A DNA stretch of 64,000 nucleotides from Kushneria sinocarnis (GTDB lineage Bacteria; Pseudomonadota; Gammaproteobacteria; Pseudomonadales; Halomonadaceae). The position numbers and the translations under genes are program-made. The notes under the pieces were generated by a model. It ran no database searches, was not told where the DNA came from, and was given only the letters and a program-made list of their open reading frames with translations. The stretch lies in the NCBI RefSeq assembly GCF_003633775.1, contig NZ_RBIN01000004.1, forward strand, positions 1 through 64,000, given 5' to 3'. This document shows, one piece after another, positions 24,169-36,350 of the stretch. Each line of letters opens with the position of its first letter. Within the stretch, counting starts at the first letter, position 1.

Positions 24169-26436
24169 TCAGCGGTCGTCACGGGGAGGCAGCAGATGCG
24201 CCAGCCCCCATTCACTCATGCGCTTGAACAGGTGGGCGTGCACCTCGGTCAGGGTCGGCAGGGCCAGCGTTTCGTCGGCCAGGGCACAGGCATGGTGGCT
24301 CTCCACCCGGCGAATGGCAGCACGTACCCGCGGCAGACTGGTGGCATTCATCGACAGGGTACGAAAGCCCATCCCGGCCAGCAGCAGGGCCCCGGCCGGA
24401 TCCCCCGCCAGTTCGCCGCACACCGAGGTCGGGATGCCCAGCCGCTCGGTGTCCCGCGCCAGCCGCTGCAGGGCATGCAGCACCGCCGGATGACAGGCGT
24501 CGTACAGGCCGGCCACACGGGCATTGTTGCGATCCACCGCCAGCAGATACTGGGTGAGGTCGTTGCTGCCGACCGAGAAGAAATCGACCCGGGTTGCCAG
24601 CGCATCCAGCAGGTAGAGTGCCGAGGGCACCTCGATCATCACGCCCAGCCGCGGGCGCTTGACGTCCAGCCCGTCCTCGCGCAGCTCCTCGATGGCACGA
24701 TCGAGCAGCCGCAGCGCCGTGTCGATCTCCTCGATGCTGGAGATCATCGGCAGCAGCAGACGCAGGTTATCGAGACCCTCGGCGGCGCGCAGCATGGCCC
24801 GCAGCTGGACCATCAGCACCTCGGGGTGATCGAGCATCACCCGGATGCCGCGCCAGCCGAGAAACGGATTGGCCTCCTCGATGGGGAAGTACGGCAGATC
24901 CTTGTCACCACCGATATCCAGCGTGCGCATCACCACCGGCAGCGGCGCAAAGCCGGAGAGCTGGTCGCGGTAGAGCCGCGCCTGCTCCTGCTCGCTGGGA
25001 AAGCGCTGATGCATCATGAAGGGGACCTCGGTGCGATAGAGCCCGACGCCATCGACCCGAGCGCTCAGCGTACTGCTCAGTTCCGCGGTAAGCCCGGTAT
25101 TGACCATCAGCCGGATACGCTCACCGTCACGGGTTTCGGCCGGCAGCGACTGCTCGCCCTCCAGCACTTCCGCCAGTGCCCGCTCCTCGTCGATCAGACT
25201 GGTATAGCGTGCCTCGAGGTCGCTGTCCGGCCGCACGATCAGCTTGCCGCGATGGCCATCGACGATCATCCGCGTGCCCGAGAGCCGGGAGAGCGGCAGG
25301 TCGGTCATCCCCAGCACCGCAGGAATGCCCATCGCCCGCGCCAGAATGGCCACGTGGGAGGTATTGGAGCCGCGTGCGGCCACCAGCCCGACCAGCTTGT
25401 TGCGCGGCACTTCACCGAGCTGGGCGGCGCTGATCTCGTCACCGACCAGCAGTGTCTGATCCGGGTAGCGCGCCGGCGAGGCACTGCTTTCCTGCTGCAG
25501 ATGCCCCAGCACCCGACGCCCGAGATCGCGGACATCGGCGGCGCGCTCGCGCAGATAGTCATCGTCGACCCGCTCCAGATACTGCACATGACGACGCACC
25601 ACCTGCGCCAGCGCCCCCGGCGCCCACTGGCCGTCGCGAATGCGGTTCTCGACCTCCTGGCCCAGCGCCGCCTCACCCAGCATCTGCTGATAGACATCAA
25701 AAAGCGCCTGCTCCTGGGTGGAGATTCGGCTGGCCAGCCGCTCGGCCGCCAGCCGGATATCCTGACGCACCCGGCCGATGGCATCGTGCAGGCGGCGCAC
25801 TTCCAGCTCGATATCCTCGGCGGCGCGCTCGGGCACGGCGTCCAGATTGGCCGGCGGAATCACCACGAAGGCTTCACCGATCGCCATCCCCGGCGAGGCG
25901 GCCACACCACTCAGCACGGCCTGGCCATCGGGATCGCTCAATCGCGCCAGCGCCCCGGTCGCCAGCGCGTGCATCAACACGCCCGAGAGCTGGGCGGCCA
26001 TGGTGATCAGAAAGGCTTCCTCACCCTCTTCGAAGCGGCGCATCTCGCGCTGCTGAACCACCAGTACGCCCAGTACCCGGCGCTGATGAATGATGGGCAC
26101 GCCCAGGAAACTGGAGTAGCGCTCCTCGCCCGTTTCGGCGAAGTAGCGAAAGCCCGGATGGGCGGGGGCATTTTCGAGGTTGAGCGGCTCCTCGCGCTGG
26201 CCCACCAGGCCGACCAGCCCCTCGCCCGGACGCAGGGTGACATGGCCGATGGCGCCGGCATTGAGTCCGATGGTATCCATCAGCACGAAGCAGTCGTGCT
26301 CCTCGTTGCGCAGGTAGACCGAACACACATCGGTCTGCATGGCCTTGCGAATGCGACGCACGATGATCGACAGTGCCGCATCCAGGCTGCGGGCACCGTT
26401 GACCTCCTGAATGATGCGTCGAAGCACCTCGAGCAT
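24169..26436 (-). CDS. ptsP: PTS-Ntr enzyme I (PEP-protein phosphotransferase)
   Basis: Encodes 755 aa. N-terminal GAF domain (about residues 15-165), then the EI N-domain with the phospho-His in GSNTSHVAILARAMGIPAVL (about residue 355), then the PEP-binding TIM barrel (RTLDIGGDKDLPYFPIEEAN, GVMIEVPSALYLLDALATRV, SVGSNDLTQYLLAVDRNN, VCGELAGDP). Phosphorylates NPr from PEP at the head of the nitrogen-related PTS, in the cytosol. Lies downstream of rppH, the conserved rppH-ptsP pairing. Confidence 0.97.
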   Translation of the reverse strand: MLEVLRRIIQEVNGARSLDAALSIIVRRIRKAMQTDVCSVYLRNEEHDCFVLMDTIGLNAGAIGHVTLRPGEGLVGLVGQREEPLNLENAPAHPGFRYFAETGEERYSSFLGVPIIHQRRVLGVLVVQQREMRRFEEGEEAFLITMAAQLSGVLMHALATGALARLSDPDGQAVLSGVAASPGMAIGEAFVVIPPANLDAVPERAAEDIELEVRRLHDAIGRVRQDIRLAAERLASRISTQEQALFDVYQQMLGEAALGQEVENRIRDGQWAPGALAQVVRRHVQYLERVDDDYLRERAADVRDLGRRVLGHLQQESSASPARYPDQTLLVGDEISAAQLGEVPRNKLVGLVAARGSNTSHVAILARAMGIPAVLGMTDLPLSRLSGTRMIVDGHRGKLIVRPDSDLEARYTSLIDEERALAEVLEGEQSLPAETRDGERIRLMVNTGLTAELSSTLSARVDGVGLYRTEVPFMMHQRFPSEQEQARLYRDQLSGFAPLPVVMRTLDIGGDKDLPYFPIEEANPFLGWRGIRVMLDHPEVLMVQLRAMLRAAEGLDNLRLLLPMISSIEEIDTALRLLDRAIEELREDGLDVKRPRLGVMIEVPSALYLLDALATRVDFFSVGSNDLTQYLLAVDRNNARVAGLYDACHPAVLHALQRLARDTERLGIPTSVCGELAGDPAGALLLAGMGFRTLSMNATSLPRVRAAIRRVESHHACALADETLALPTLTEVHAHLFKRMSEWGLAHLLPPRDDR

Positions 26437-26520
26437 GGCGGAAGATCATCCCTGGTTGTTGTGAGGTCCGAAGGCCCCGTGGCACTCCCTGCCCGGGATC
26501 GGACCGAAATCGACAGTGTC

Positions 26521-27015
26521 TCAGCGCTCGAGCCGCTCGCCGGTCAGTACCAGCCGGGGAGCCAGTTCATGCAGCGCCCGGCGGTAGACATCGCGCTTGA
26601 AGGAGACGACCTGACCGAGCGGATACCAGTAGCTGACCCAGCGCCAGCCATCGAATTCCGGCTTCGGGGTACTGTCGACGCAGATGCGCGTCTCCTGGCA
26701 GCGGATACGCAGCAGGAACCATTTCTGTTTCTGGCCGATACACAGTGGACGTGAGTGAGTTCGGATCAGACGCCTGGGTAGACGATAGCGCAACCAGCCA
26801 CGGGTACAGGCGAGCACATCGACGTCATCGGCGCACAGGCCGATCTCCTCTTCCAGCTCGCGGTACAGCGCCTGCTGCGGTGTCTCGTTGGCCTGAATCC
26901 CCCCCTGCGGAAACTGCCAGGCATTCTGTCCGACCCGTCGCGCCCACAGCACCTGGCCTTCGCAGTTGGCAATGATGATGCCAACATTGGGCCGGAAGCC
27001 ATCAGGGTCGATCAC
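26521..27015 (-). CDS. rppH: RNA pyrophosphohydrolase
   Basis: Encodes 164 aa. Removes pyrophosphate from the 5' end of mRNAs to trigger RNase E decay. The Nudix box [23 protein letters not shown] is intact. The N-terminus [15 protein letters not shown] and the middle QKWFLLRI are typical. The GTG at 27015 gives [13 protein letters not shown], matching the family start, with AAGG upstream; a GTG at 27030 would add five residues. Followed by ptsP after 84 bp. Confidence 0.95.
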   Translation of the reverse strand: MIDPDGFRPNVGIIIANCEGQVLWARRVGQNAWQFPQGGIQANETPQQALYRELEEEIGLCADDVDVLACTRGWLRYRLPRRLIRTHSRPLCIGQKQKWFLLRIRCQETRICVDSTPKPEFDGWRWVSYWYPLGQVVSFKRDVYRRALHELAPRLVLTGERLER

Positions 27016-27216
27016 GGGTACTACCTTCACTGAAATCTGTTACCGGCATTCTTCCACAAAGCGCAAAAGCGCATCAACAAGGCTTGTGTCAAGGCGTGAC
27101 GCTGATCGTGGCGTGCTCATCAACCCTGTTACCGAGTGTGAGTTCCTGCCATCATGACCCTCTGACATGGCGCGACAGCCGACGCGCTCAAGCAGTCACC
27201 AGGCAAGGAGAGATGC

Positions 27217-27876
27217 GTGCGTCTGGCCATTTTCGATCTCGACAACACCCTGCTCGGCGGCGACAGCGACCACAGCTGGGGCGAGTTTCTGGTAGAGCAG
27301 GGAGCGGTCGACGCCGAACACTACCGGCGCGAGAACGACCGTTTCCACGAGGACTACAACAACGGCGTGCTGGATATCGACGCCTATCTGCGCTTTGCCC
27401 TGGCACCGCTGGCCGAGCACCGCCCGGAGCAGCTGGATGCCTGGCACCGGCAGTTCATGGCCTCACGCATCGAGCCGATGATCCTGCCCCGTGGCGAAGC
27501 CCTGCTCGCCGAACACCGGGCACGCGGCGACCAGCTGCTGATCATCACCGCCACCAACCGCTTCGTCACCGGCCCGATCGCCGAACGCCTGGGCGTGGCG
27601 GATCTGATTGCCATCGAACCCGAACGTCGCGAGGGACGCTATACCGGCCGGGTCAGCGGTGTCCCCAGTTTCCGGGAGGGCAAGATCACCCGCCTCGAGC
27701 AGTGGCTGGCCGAGACCGGGCACTCGCTCGAGGATGCCTGGTTCTACAGCGACTCCCTCAACGACCTCCCCCTGCTGGAACGGGTCGATCATCCGGTCGC
27801 GGTCGATCCCGATCCCGCACTGGCCGCCATTGCGCGCGAGCGGCACTGGCAGATCATCAGCCTGCGCGATGAGTGA
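27217..27876 (+). CDS. HAD-superfamily (subfamily IB) phosphatase
   Basis: Encodes 219 aa. HAD motif I is [20 protein letters not shown], motif [14 protein letters not shown], motif III Lys in [12 protein letters not shown] and motif [14 protein letters not shown]. The cap is the small helical IB type shared with SerB-like enzymes. Substrate is probably a phosphorylated small molecule (phosphoserine or histidinol phosphate are possible). It starts at a GTG (27217) with AAGGAG 6 bases upstream. Divergent from rppH, the arrangement also known in Pseudomonas. Confidence 0.88.
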   Translation: MRLAIFDLDNTLLGGDSDHSWGEFLVEQGAVDAEHYRRENDRFHEDYNNGVLDIDAYLRFALAPLAEHRPEQLDAWHRQFMASRIEPMILPRGEALLAEHRARGDQLLIITATNRFVTGPIAERLGVADLIAIEPERREGRYTGRVSGVPSFREGKITRLEQWLAETGHSLEDAWFYSDSLNDLPLLERVDHPVAVDPDPALAAIARERHWQIISLRDE

Positions 27877-27893
27877 TTCACGTCAGCTGCGGA

Positions 27894-27923
27894 TTCGCGC
27901 TTACCCAGGGGATTCCTTATAAT
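27894..27923 (+). promoter_or_regulatory. Predicted mqo promoter
   Basis: A consensus -10 TATAAT at 27918-27923, with a weak -35 (TTCGCG, 27894-27899) 18 bp upstream. The predicted start is near 27930, giving a leader of about 200 nt. Confidence 0.5.
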
Positions 27924-27937
27924 GAACCCCAGCAGCC

Positions 27938-27985
27938 ATAACTCCGGGCTTTTCGTTGTAAATCAACAACGCGACGAGGAGTTAT
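27938..27985 (+). promoter_or_regulatory. Nested hairpin in the mqo 5' leader
   Basis: ATAACTCC (27938-27945) pairs with GGAGTTAT (27978-27985). Inside it, CGTTGT (27954-27959) pairs with ACAACG (27966-27971). The outer 3' arm contains GGAG, resembling a ribosome binding site, followed by TATACTAA. The structure lies immediately after the predicted transcription start and 150 nt before the mqo ATG. Confidence 0.4.
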
Positions 27986-28133
27986 ACTAACGATCAGGGT
28001 CCTGTTGATCCCATCGAATCATCCACTGATCAGCGTGCCTGCCCGCTACACCGTCACTGCTTCCGTCAGGCATCACCTGGTGCGTCGGGTCATTTCAGGC
28101 AACTGGTTCGCACAACGACGAGCGTGAGTAGCC

Positions 28134-29543
28134 ATGGCAGCAACGACATACGATGTCCTGATTGTAGGCGGCGGTGTATCCGGCACTGCCCTGCTTTACG
28201 AACTGGCCCGCTACACGGATCTGAAGTCGATCGGCCTGGTCGAGAAATATGACAGGGTGGCGATCGTCAACTCGCACGGGCGCAACAACAGTCAGACCAT
28301 CCACTGCGGCGATATCGAGACCAACTACTCCCTCGACAAGGCCCGGGTCACGCAGCGCACCGCCGGCATGATCGTCAACTTCGGCACCAAGCTGCCCGCC
28401 GAGGAACGCGACAATATCATCTTCAAGTATCCCAAGATGGTACTGGCCGTCGGCGACAAGCAGTGCGACTTCCTGCGCCGGCGCTTCGAGACCTTCAGTG
28501 AGCTCTTTCCGCGCATGAAGCTGATGGAGCGCGATGACATCGCTGAAGTCGAGCCGCAGGTGGTCGAGGGGCGCGACCCGAATCAGCAGATCGTGGCGCT
28601 GGGCTCGACCGACGAGTACACCGCGGTCAACTACACCACGCTTTCGGAAGCGTTCATCAAGTACGCCGAGCAGGATGCCGAGCGCAAGGGCATGGACTGC
28701 GACGTGCACCTCTCCACACCGGTCGAGGACATCGTCAAGGAAGGCGACCTGTTCAAGGTGCACACCCCCAATCACGGCGTGCTGCAGGCGCGCTACGTGG
28801 TCGTCGCGGCCGGTGGGCATTCGCTGCTGTTCGCGCACAAGATGGGCTACGGCCTCGACAAGTCCGTACTGCCCATGGCGGGCTCGTTCTACTTCACGCC
28901 GAAGGTACTCAACGGCAAGGTCTATACCATCCAGAACGAGAACCTGCCCTTTGCCGCCGTGCACGGCGACCCGGACGTACTGGTGGAAGACAAGACCCGC
29001 TTCGGCCCCACGGCGCTGATGCTGCCGCTGCTGGAGCGCTACAACTCGAAGACCTTCTCCGAGTTCCTGCGCGTGTTCCGCTTCGACTCGAGCGTGGCGA
29101 AGGTCTTCTGGGACCTGCTCAAGGTGCCGGATATCCGCAACTACGTGTTCAAGAACTTTCTCTACGAAGTCCCGGTGCTGCGCGAGAAGCTCTTCCACAA
29201 GAGCATTCAGCATATCGTGCCCGGCGTGAAGTCAAGCGATGTCACCTTCGCCAAGGGCTTCGGTGGCGTTCGCCCGCAGCTGATCGACAAGAGCTCGAAG
29301 AAGCTGATGATGGGCGAGGCGAAGATCGATCCGGGCACCGGCATCGTCTTCAACATGACGCCCTCCCCCGGCGGCACCAGCTGTCTGGGCAATGCCGAAA
29401 AGGACATCCTGCTGGCCCAGCAGCATCTCGGCTTCAACTTCGACCGGGAGACCTTCGAGCGCGACCTGCTGCAGGGCGAGGTGGAATTGCGCGAGCAGAA
29501 GGGCCCTGCCACCAGTGAGGCCACCCAGCAGGTCGAGGGCTGA
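28134..29543 (+). CDS. mqo: Malate:quinone oxidoreductase (FAD-dependent)
   Basis: Encodes 469 aa. It begins with a Rossmann FAD motif YDVLIVGGGVSGTALLYELA, followed by the family region VNSHGRNNSQTIHCGDIETN. VVVAAGGHSLLFAHKMGYG and a C-terminal FAD segment (FNMTPSPGGTSCLGNAEKD) complete the fold. Oxidises malate to oxaloacetate with electrons to the quinone pool as a peripheral inner-membrane enzyme. It is the shorter Mqo type, so a related 2-hydroxyacid oxidase is an alternative. Own promoter and terminator. Confidence 0.82.
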   Translation: MAATTYDVLIVGGGVSGTALLYELARYTDLKSIGLVEKYDRVAIVNSHGRNNSQTIHCGDIETNYSLDKARVTQRTAGMIVNFGTKLPAEERDNIIFKYPKMVLAVGDKQCDFLRRRFETFSELFPRMKLMERDDIAEVEPQVVEGRDPNQQIVALGSTDEYTAVNYTTLSEAFIKYAEQDAERKGMDCDVHLSTPVEDIVKEGDLFKVHTPNHGVLQARYVVVAAGGHSLLFAHKMGYGLDKSVLPMAGSFYFTPKVLNGKVYTIQNENLPFAAVHGDPDVLVEDKTRFGPTALMLPLLERYNSKTFSEFLRVFRFDSSVAKVFWDLLKVPDIRNYVFKNFLYEVPVLREKLFHKSIQHIVPGVKSSDVTFAKGFGGVRPQLIDKSSKKLMMGEAKIDPGTGIVFNMTPSPGGTSCLGNAEKDILLAQQHLGFNFDRETFERDLLQGEVELREQKGPATSEATQQVEG

Positions 29544-29574
29544 GCCCGGCCCGCCCGACCGATGGCATGATCGC

Positions 29575-29600
29575 AAAAGGGCCCCCGAGGGGGCCCTTTT
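29575..29600. terminator. Bidirectional terminator between mqo and dsbB
   Basis: AAAAGGGCCCCC pairs perfectly with GGGGGCCCTTTT around GA. The A-run on one side and T-run on the other serve both convergent genes. Confidence 0.9.
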
Positions 29601-29621
29601 GGTGGTGCGCCGAAAGTGGGC

Positions 29622-30179
29622 TCAGGCGTCGGCCGCCGCAGGCGAGGCGGCTCGCCCGCCTCTGCCGGCCCCGGGGCGGTGAGCGAACATCAGCCCCAGT
29701 GCCAGCGCGATCAGTACCACGAAACCGATCAGGGTCCAGCCCGGCAGGGTCAGCCCCAGCCAGCGCGCCGAGATGTTGGCGCATTCACCCGAGCCACGCA
29801 GCACCTGGGTAATCACGCTCTGGATCGGCAGCGCATCGAGCATGTAATCGAGCCCCGGCCCGCAGCTGGGTACCTGCTCCTCGGGCAGACGCTGGATCCA
29901 GACATGACGCCCCGCGATCAGCGCGCCGGCGACACTGCCGAGCAGGGCGATGCCGCCGTAGACCACCCGCCCCCAGCGCCCGGCGTTATGGCAGATGCCG
30001 ATCAGAAAGCCGAGCAGCGCCCCCAGCACCGCGACACGCTGAAAGATGCACAGCGGGCAGGGCTCCAGCCCGAACCCGTACTGCATGATCAGCGCCACTG
30101 CCAGCATGAAGACACAGAACCCTGCCCCCGCCAGCGACCAGGCGCGGCAGGAGGCCCCGGACATTAACGCCATTGCCAT
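29622..30179 (-). CDS. dsbB: Disulfide bond formation protein B
   Basis: Encodes 185 aa with four transmembrane helices. The first periplasmic loop has the CPLC redox pair (FGLEPCPLCIFQRVAVLG) and the second loop has the second Cys pair (VPSCGPGLDYM and SGECANIS). It reoxidises DsbA and passes electrons to ubiquinone. The C-terminus has a Gly/Arg/Ala-rich tail. The first ATG (30179) is used, although ATG codons at 30173 and 30164 are also possible. Lies 41 bp downstream of gshA, so both thiol genes may be co-transcribed. Confidence 0.93.
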   Translation of the reverse strand: MAMALMSGASCRAWSLAGAGFCVFMLAVALIMQYGFGLEPCPLCIFQRVAVLGALLGFLIGICHNAGRWGRVVYGGIALLGSVAGALIAGRHVWIQRLPEEQVPSCGPGLDYMLDALPIQSVITQVLRGSGECANISARWLGLTLPGWTLIGFVVLIALALGLMFAHRPGAGRGGRAASPAAADA

Positions 30180-30220
30180 GATCCTCGTTGGTGATAACGG
30201 CAGATACCGTCCGCTGACAC

Positions 30221-31819
30221 TCAGGCTTCCTGGAAGGTATGGGGCTGACGGGCCCGTTCGAAATAGCGTGCCAGAAACTCGGCAAACGCCACGTCGTCAT
30301 CGCCCTCGGTATCCCGCTGCTGCTCATGGGAGGTTTCGCTGAGCTGCTCGAGCAGCGCCTCCCGCGCCCGATCCATCGGTGTCGACCGGAACCACTCGGC
30401 CTGACGGCGCGCCTGGTCGGCCACCCAGTCCACGAAATCGCACTGCTCTTCGCGCATCAGCCGCTCCAGCCGCCCGGCCGGCGTGAGACCGGGATCGTCG
30501 ATGCGCGGCGCCAGCGCCTGCAGGGCAGCCTGATGAGGCGTGGCGTCCTCGCCGCTGTCGAGCAGCCGTGCCACCTTGTCGAGTTCGGCGAAGATCTCGT
30601 GGGCGCAGGTGCTCATGCGGCGCGGGCCATCGGCAAAGTCGAGCTCCAGACCGGGCTGGCGTCCATAGCGCACCACCCGGGCACGGTTGTCATCGAGGCG
30701 ATCGCACTCGGCATCCGGAATCCACGGGCTCTCGCGCAGCAGACACCAGACCAGAAAGGTATCCAGAAAGCGGATCTCGGTTTCGTCGATGCCCAGCGGC
30801 AGGAACGGGTCGAGATCGAGACAGCGCACCTCGATATATTCGACGCCGCGGGCCTCCAGGGCCTGGGTGGAGGTTTCATCGTGACGCGCCACCCGCTTGG
30901 GGCGGATATCACTGTAGTACTCGTTCTCGATCTGCAGGATGTTGGAGTTGAGCTGGCGCCACTCGCCGTCCTGCTCGACGCCGATACGCTCGTAATCCGG
31001 CCACGGTGTGGCGATCGCATGGCGCAGCGTGCCGACATAGTTTTCCAGCGAGTTGAAGCAGATGCGCAGCTGCTCCTGGACCTTGTTCTGATACCCCAGA
31101 TCACTCATCCGCAGCGTCGAGGCCGTGCTCGAAAGCAGCGTGTGCTCGCCGTGGTGGTCGAGCCCGGCATCGCGCCCGTCGAGAAAGCTGCGATCAACCG
31201 CCGGCGAGGCACCGAACAGATACATCAGCAGCCAGCTGTTGCGCCGGAAGTTGCGGATCAGATCGAAGTAGGCGCGCGAACGGTAGGCATTGGGCGAGGC
31301 ACTGCTCTCCCCCTCGAGCTGCTGAAGTTCGCTCCACAGCGCATCGGGCAGGGAGAAGTTGTAGTGAATCCCCGCGATCGACTGCATGATGCGGCCGTAG
31401 CGCACATCCAGTCCGCGTCGGTAGACATGCTTCATGGTGCCGACATTGGAGTGGCCGTAGTCCGCGATGGGCACGCTGACGTTGCCCTGCAGCCGTGACG
31501 GCATGCTGGCCGGCCAGATCAGTTCGTCACCGAGATAGCGGTAGGTGAAACGATGCAGATCGGCGAGAAAGTCGAGCGCATCCTGCGGCCGGCAGAACAC
31601 CGGCGTGATGTATTCCAGCAGCGCTTCCGAATAATCGGTGGTGATGTGCGGATGGGTCAGCTTCGAGCCCAGTGCCCGGGGATGCGGCGTCTGCTCGATA
31701 CTCCCCTGCTGATCAACACGCAGCCCTTCCTTTTCGATCCCACGGCGTATGCGGGCGAACAGACCCCGCTGGGCCGCCCCTTTCAATCCCTCGATACGAC
31801 GGGCGAGTTGCTCGGACAA
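30221..31819 (-). CDS. gshA: Glutamate-cysteine ligase (type 1)
   Basis: Encodes 532 aa, similar in length to the E. coli enzyme. Joins glutamate and cysteine with ATP, the first step of glutathione synthesis. Family motifs: RRGIEKEGLRVD at the N-terminus, ITTDYSEALLEYITP, and YGHSNVGTMKHVYRRGLDVR. The start codon is TTG at 31819, supported by GGTGG six bases upstream and the conserved N-terminal distance to the IEKEGLR motif. gshB is not in the window. Confidence 0.95.
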   Translation of the reverse strand: MSEQLARRIEGLKGAAQRGLFARIRRGIEKEGLRVDQQGSIEQTPHPRALGSKLTHPHITTDYSEALLEYITPVFCRPQDALDFLADLHRFTYRYLGDELIWPASMPSRLQGNVSVPIADYGHSNVGTMKHVYRRGLDVRYGRIMQSIAGIHYNFSLPDALWSELQQLEGESSASPNAYRSRAYFDLIRNFRRNSWLLMYLFGASPAVDRSFLDGRDAGLDHHGEHTLLSSTASTLRMSDLGYQNKVQEQLRICFNSLENYVGTLRHAIATPWPDYERIGVEQDGEWRQLNSNILQIENEYYSDIRPKRVARHDETSTQALEARGVEYIEVRCLDLDPFLPLGIDETEIRFLDTFLVWCLLRESPWIPDAECDRLDDNRARVVRYGRQPGLELDFADGPRRMSTCAHEIFAELDKVARLLDSGEDATPHQAALQALAPRIDDPGLTPAGRLERLMREEQCDFVDWVADQARRQAEWFRSTPMDRAREALLEQLSETSHEQQRDTEGDDDVAFAEFLARYFERARQPHTFQEA

Positions 31820-32031
31820 GGTTGACCACCTTCTCTTGCGGGAGTGCGGGTCGTGGCAGGCGCGGGCCGGCTTGTCGGCACCGTCACTCCGGTCGGTTTC
31901 GCCGGCAGCACCGGCGGTTGCTGTGATACGGGACCCGAGTCCCCGAATGGTCCCTCATTATGGAGACCTGGGCCCGGCTTTCAAGCGCCCGGGTCGCGGT
32001 TCAGCGGTAGCGCACAGCCACCGCCGCCCGT

Positions 32032-34359
<2,328 letters not shown>

Positions 34360-34434
34360 GACACCTGACTATCGGCTCGTGGATGGCGCCAGGGTACCAC
34401 GAAAGGCGCCCTCATGCCCCGGCAAAACGACAGC

Positions 34435-34456
34435 GGGGAGCGCCTGAGCGCTCCCC
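34435..34456 (-). terminator. Hairpin after pckA
   Basis: GGGGAGCGC and GCGCTCCCC form a perfect 9-bp stem with a 4-base loop, 45 bp after the pckA stop. On the minus strand a short T-run (GTTTTG) follows a few bases later. Confidence 0.6.
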
Positions 34457-34500
34457 GGAGCAGCGTGCCACTCCCGATCTGCTGCAGTCGAGAGTCTGCT

Positions 34501-36069
34501 TCAGTCGAGAGTGGGGCCCGCGGCAACGATGGCCTCATCGACCCCTTCGAATCTGTGGAAATTCTCAACGAAACGATTGATCAGCTCACGTGCCCGGGCC
34601 TCGAAGGCCGCCTGATCCGACCAGGCCCGACGCGGATCGAGCAGTCGCTCATCAACCCCGTCGACGTGGGTCGGCACTGCCAGGTTGAGCCCTTCAAGCC
34701 ACTGCGTCTCGACGCCCTTCAGCGCGCCGGAGTGGATGGCCGCGATGATGGCGCGGGTCGTTTTCAGGCTGAAACGCTCACCGCCCTCACCGAAGGCGCC
34801 ACCGCTCCAGCCGGTATTGACCAGATAGACCCGGGAGCCGAAGGCCTCGATCCGCTTGATCAGCAGCTCGGCGTACTCGCGCGCCGGACGCGGAAAGAAC
34901 GGGGCCCCGAAGCAGGTCGAGAAGGTGGCTTCCAGCGCGCTGGCACTGCCCGTTTCGGTCGACCCGAGCCGGGCCGTGTACCCTGACAGGAAGTGATAGG
35001 CCGCGGCCTCCCGCGACAGGATCGATACCGGCGGCAGCACGCCACTCATGTCACAGGTCAGAAAGATGAGCGTGGTGGGTTCACCGGCCCGCCCGGCCTC
35101 GACCCGCCTGTCGACGAACGACAGCGGATAGGCCGCCCGTGCATTCTGGCTCAGGCAGTCATCGCCGTACTCCGGCCGCCGGGCATCGTCGAGCACCACG
35201 TTTTCCAGCACGCTGCCGAACCGGATGGCGCGATGAATGATCGGCTCGTGCTCCTCGCTGAGATCCATGGTTTTGGCATAGCAGCCGCCCTCGAGGTTGA
35301 AGACGGTCCCCTCGCCCCAGCCATGTTCGTCATCGCCGATCAGATAGCGCGCCGGGTCCGCCGACAGGGTGGTCTTGCCGGTGCCCGAGAGACCGAAGAA
35401 GAGTGTCGTCTCGCCATCCTCGCCGAGATTGGCGCTGCAGTGCATCGGCAGCACGCCCTTCTCCGGTAGCAAAAAGTTCTGCACCGTGAACATCGCCTTC
35501 TTCATCTCGCCGGCGTAGCGCATGCCGGCGAGCAGCACCCGACGCCGGGCGAAGTTGATGATCACCGCCCCCTCGGAACGGGTGCCGTCACGCTCGGGAT
35601 CACAGGCGAAGCCGGGCGCGCCGAGAATCGTCCACTCCCGCTTGTCCTTGGGATTGAACGGTGCCGGACGCACGAACAGGTTGCAGGCGAAGAGGTTATG
35701 CCAGGCGTACTCGGTGACCACCCGGATCGGCAGATAGTGCTCGGCGTCGGCCCCGACGTGCAGCTCGGACTCGAAGCGCGACTGCCCCTCCAGCCAGCCC
35801 TCGACCCGCTCCCACAGCGCATCGAAACGGCTGGCGGGAAAGGGCTGATTGACACTCCCCCAGTCGATCTCGGCACTGGTGGAGGGCTCATCCACGATGT
35901 AGCGATCCTTCGGCGACCGACCCGTGCGACTGCCGGTTTCGGCCACCAGCGCGCCATTGGCCGCCAGCCGGGCCTCGCCATTGAGAATGGCGTGCTCGAC
36001 CAGCTCGGCAGGACTCGGGTTGAGGCGGGGCCGCGAGGCGCGCTCCCGGCTCGTGGTTGTGTTGCTCAT
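34501..36069 (-). CDS. pckA: Phosphoenolpyruvate carboxykinase (ATP)
   Basis: Encodes 522 aa. Converts oxaloacetate and ATP to phosphoenolpyruvate and CO2 in gluconeogenesis. The kinase-1a P-loop [14 protein letters not shown] is intact, as are [14 protein letters not shown], the [10 protein letters not shown] segment, and the [12 protein letters not shown] metal-binding region. GAGGA lies upstream of the ATG. Follows hslO as in E. coli, with a terminator between them. Confidence 0.97.
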   Translation of the reverse strand: MSNTTTSRERASRPRLNPSPAELVEHAILNGEARLAANGALVAETGSRTGRSPKDRYIVDEPSTSAEIDWGSVNQPFPASRFDALWERVEGWLEGQSRFESELHVGADAEHYLPIRVVTEYAWHNLFACNLFVRPAPFNPKDKREWTILGAPGFACDPERDGTRSEGAVIINFARRRVLLAGMRYAGEMKKAMFTVQNFLLPEKGVLPMHCSANLGEDGETTLFFGLSGTGKTTLSADPARYLIGDDEHGWGEGTVFNLEGGCYAKTMDLSEEHEPIIHRAIRFGSVLENVVLDDARRPEYGDDCLSQNARAAYPLSFVDRRVEAGRAGEPTTLIFLTCDMSGVLPPVSILSREAAAYHFLSGYTARLGSTETGSASALEATFSTCFGAPFFPRPAREYAELLIKRIEAFGSRVYLVNTGWSGGAFGEGGERFSLKTTRAIIAAIHSGALKGVETQWLEGLNLAVPTHVDGVDERLLDPRRAWSDQAAFEARARELINRFVENFHRFEGVDEAIVAAGPTLD

Positions 36070-36269
36070 GCGTTGTCCTCGGCGAAACCGCTTCTCTCCA
36101 GCCCGGTTACGGGTGCCGACCCGTCACCACCCCGGTCAGCGCCATGCACGGCTCATCCCGAACGGCATCAATGCCCGCGGGAAGCTGGGCAACGGCCCTC
36201 TTCACCGCTGCGTTGTCCCGGCGGCTCCGACGGAACGGACGAAGCCACGGCGGTTCACCATTATGGCAG

Positions 36270-36301
36270 AAACCCCGGGGGCGCGGAACGCGCCCCCGGG
36301 G
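36270..36301 (-). terminator. Intrinsic terminator after hslO
   Basis: CCCCGGGGGCGCG pairs perfectly with CGCGCCCCCGGGG around GAA, a 13-bp stem. On the minus strand it is followed by TTTCTG, 50 bp past the hslO stop. The rest of the 281-bp gap between pckA and hslO shows no gene. Confidence 0.8.
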
Positions 36302-36350
36302 TAGCTTCGGCAACCGGGCACGGCTGGCGCCCTGACACGCCGGGGCGCTG

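Noticed and set aside
24100-26754. 884-codon plus-strand open frame over ptsP
   Set aside because: ptsP on the other strand is unmistakable; this frame has no motif.
27060-27216. Possible small gene between rppH and the HAD phosphatase
   Set aside because: No ORF with a ribosome binding site or recognisable signal; most likely the divergent promoter region.
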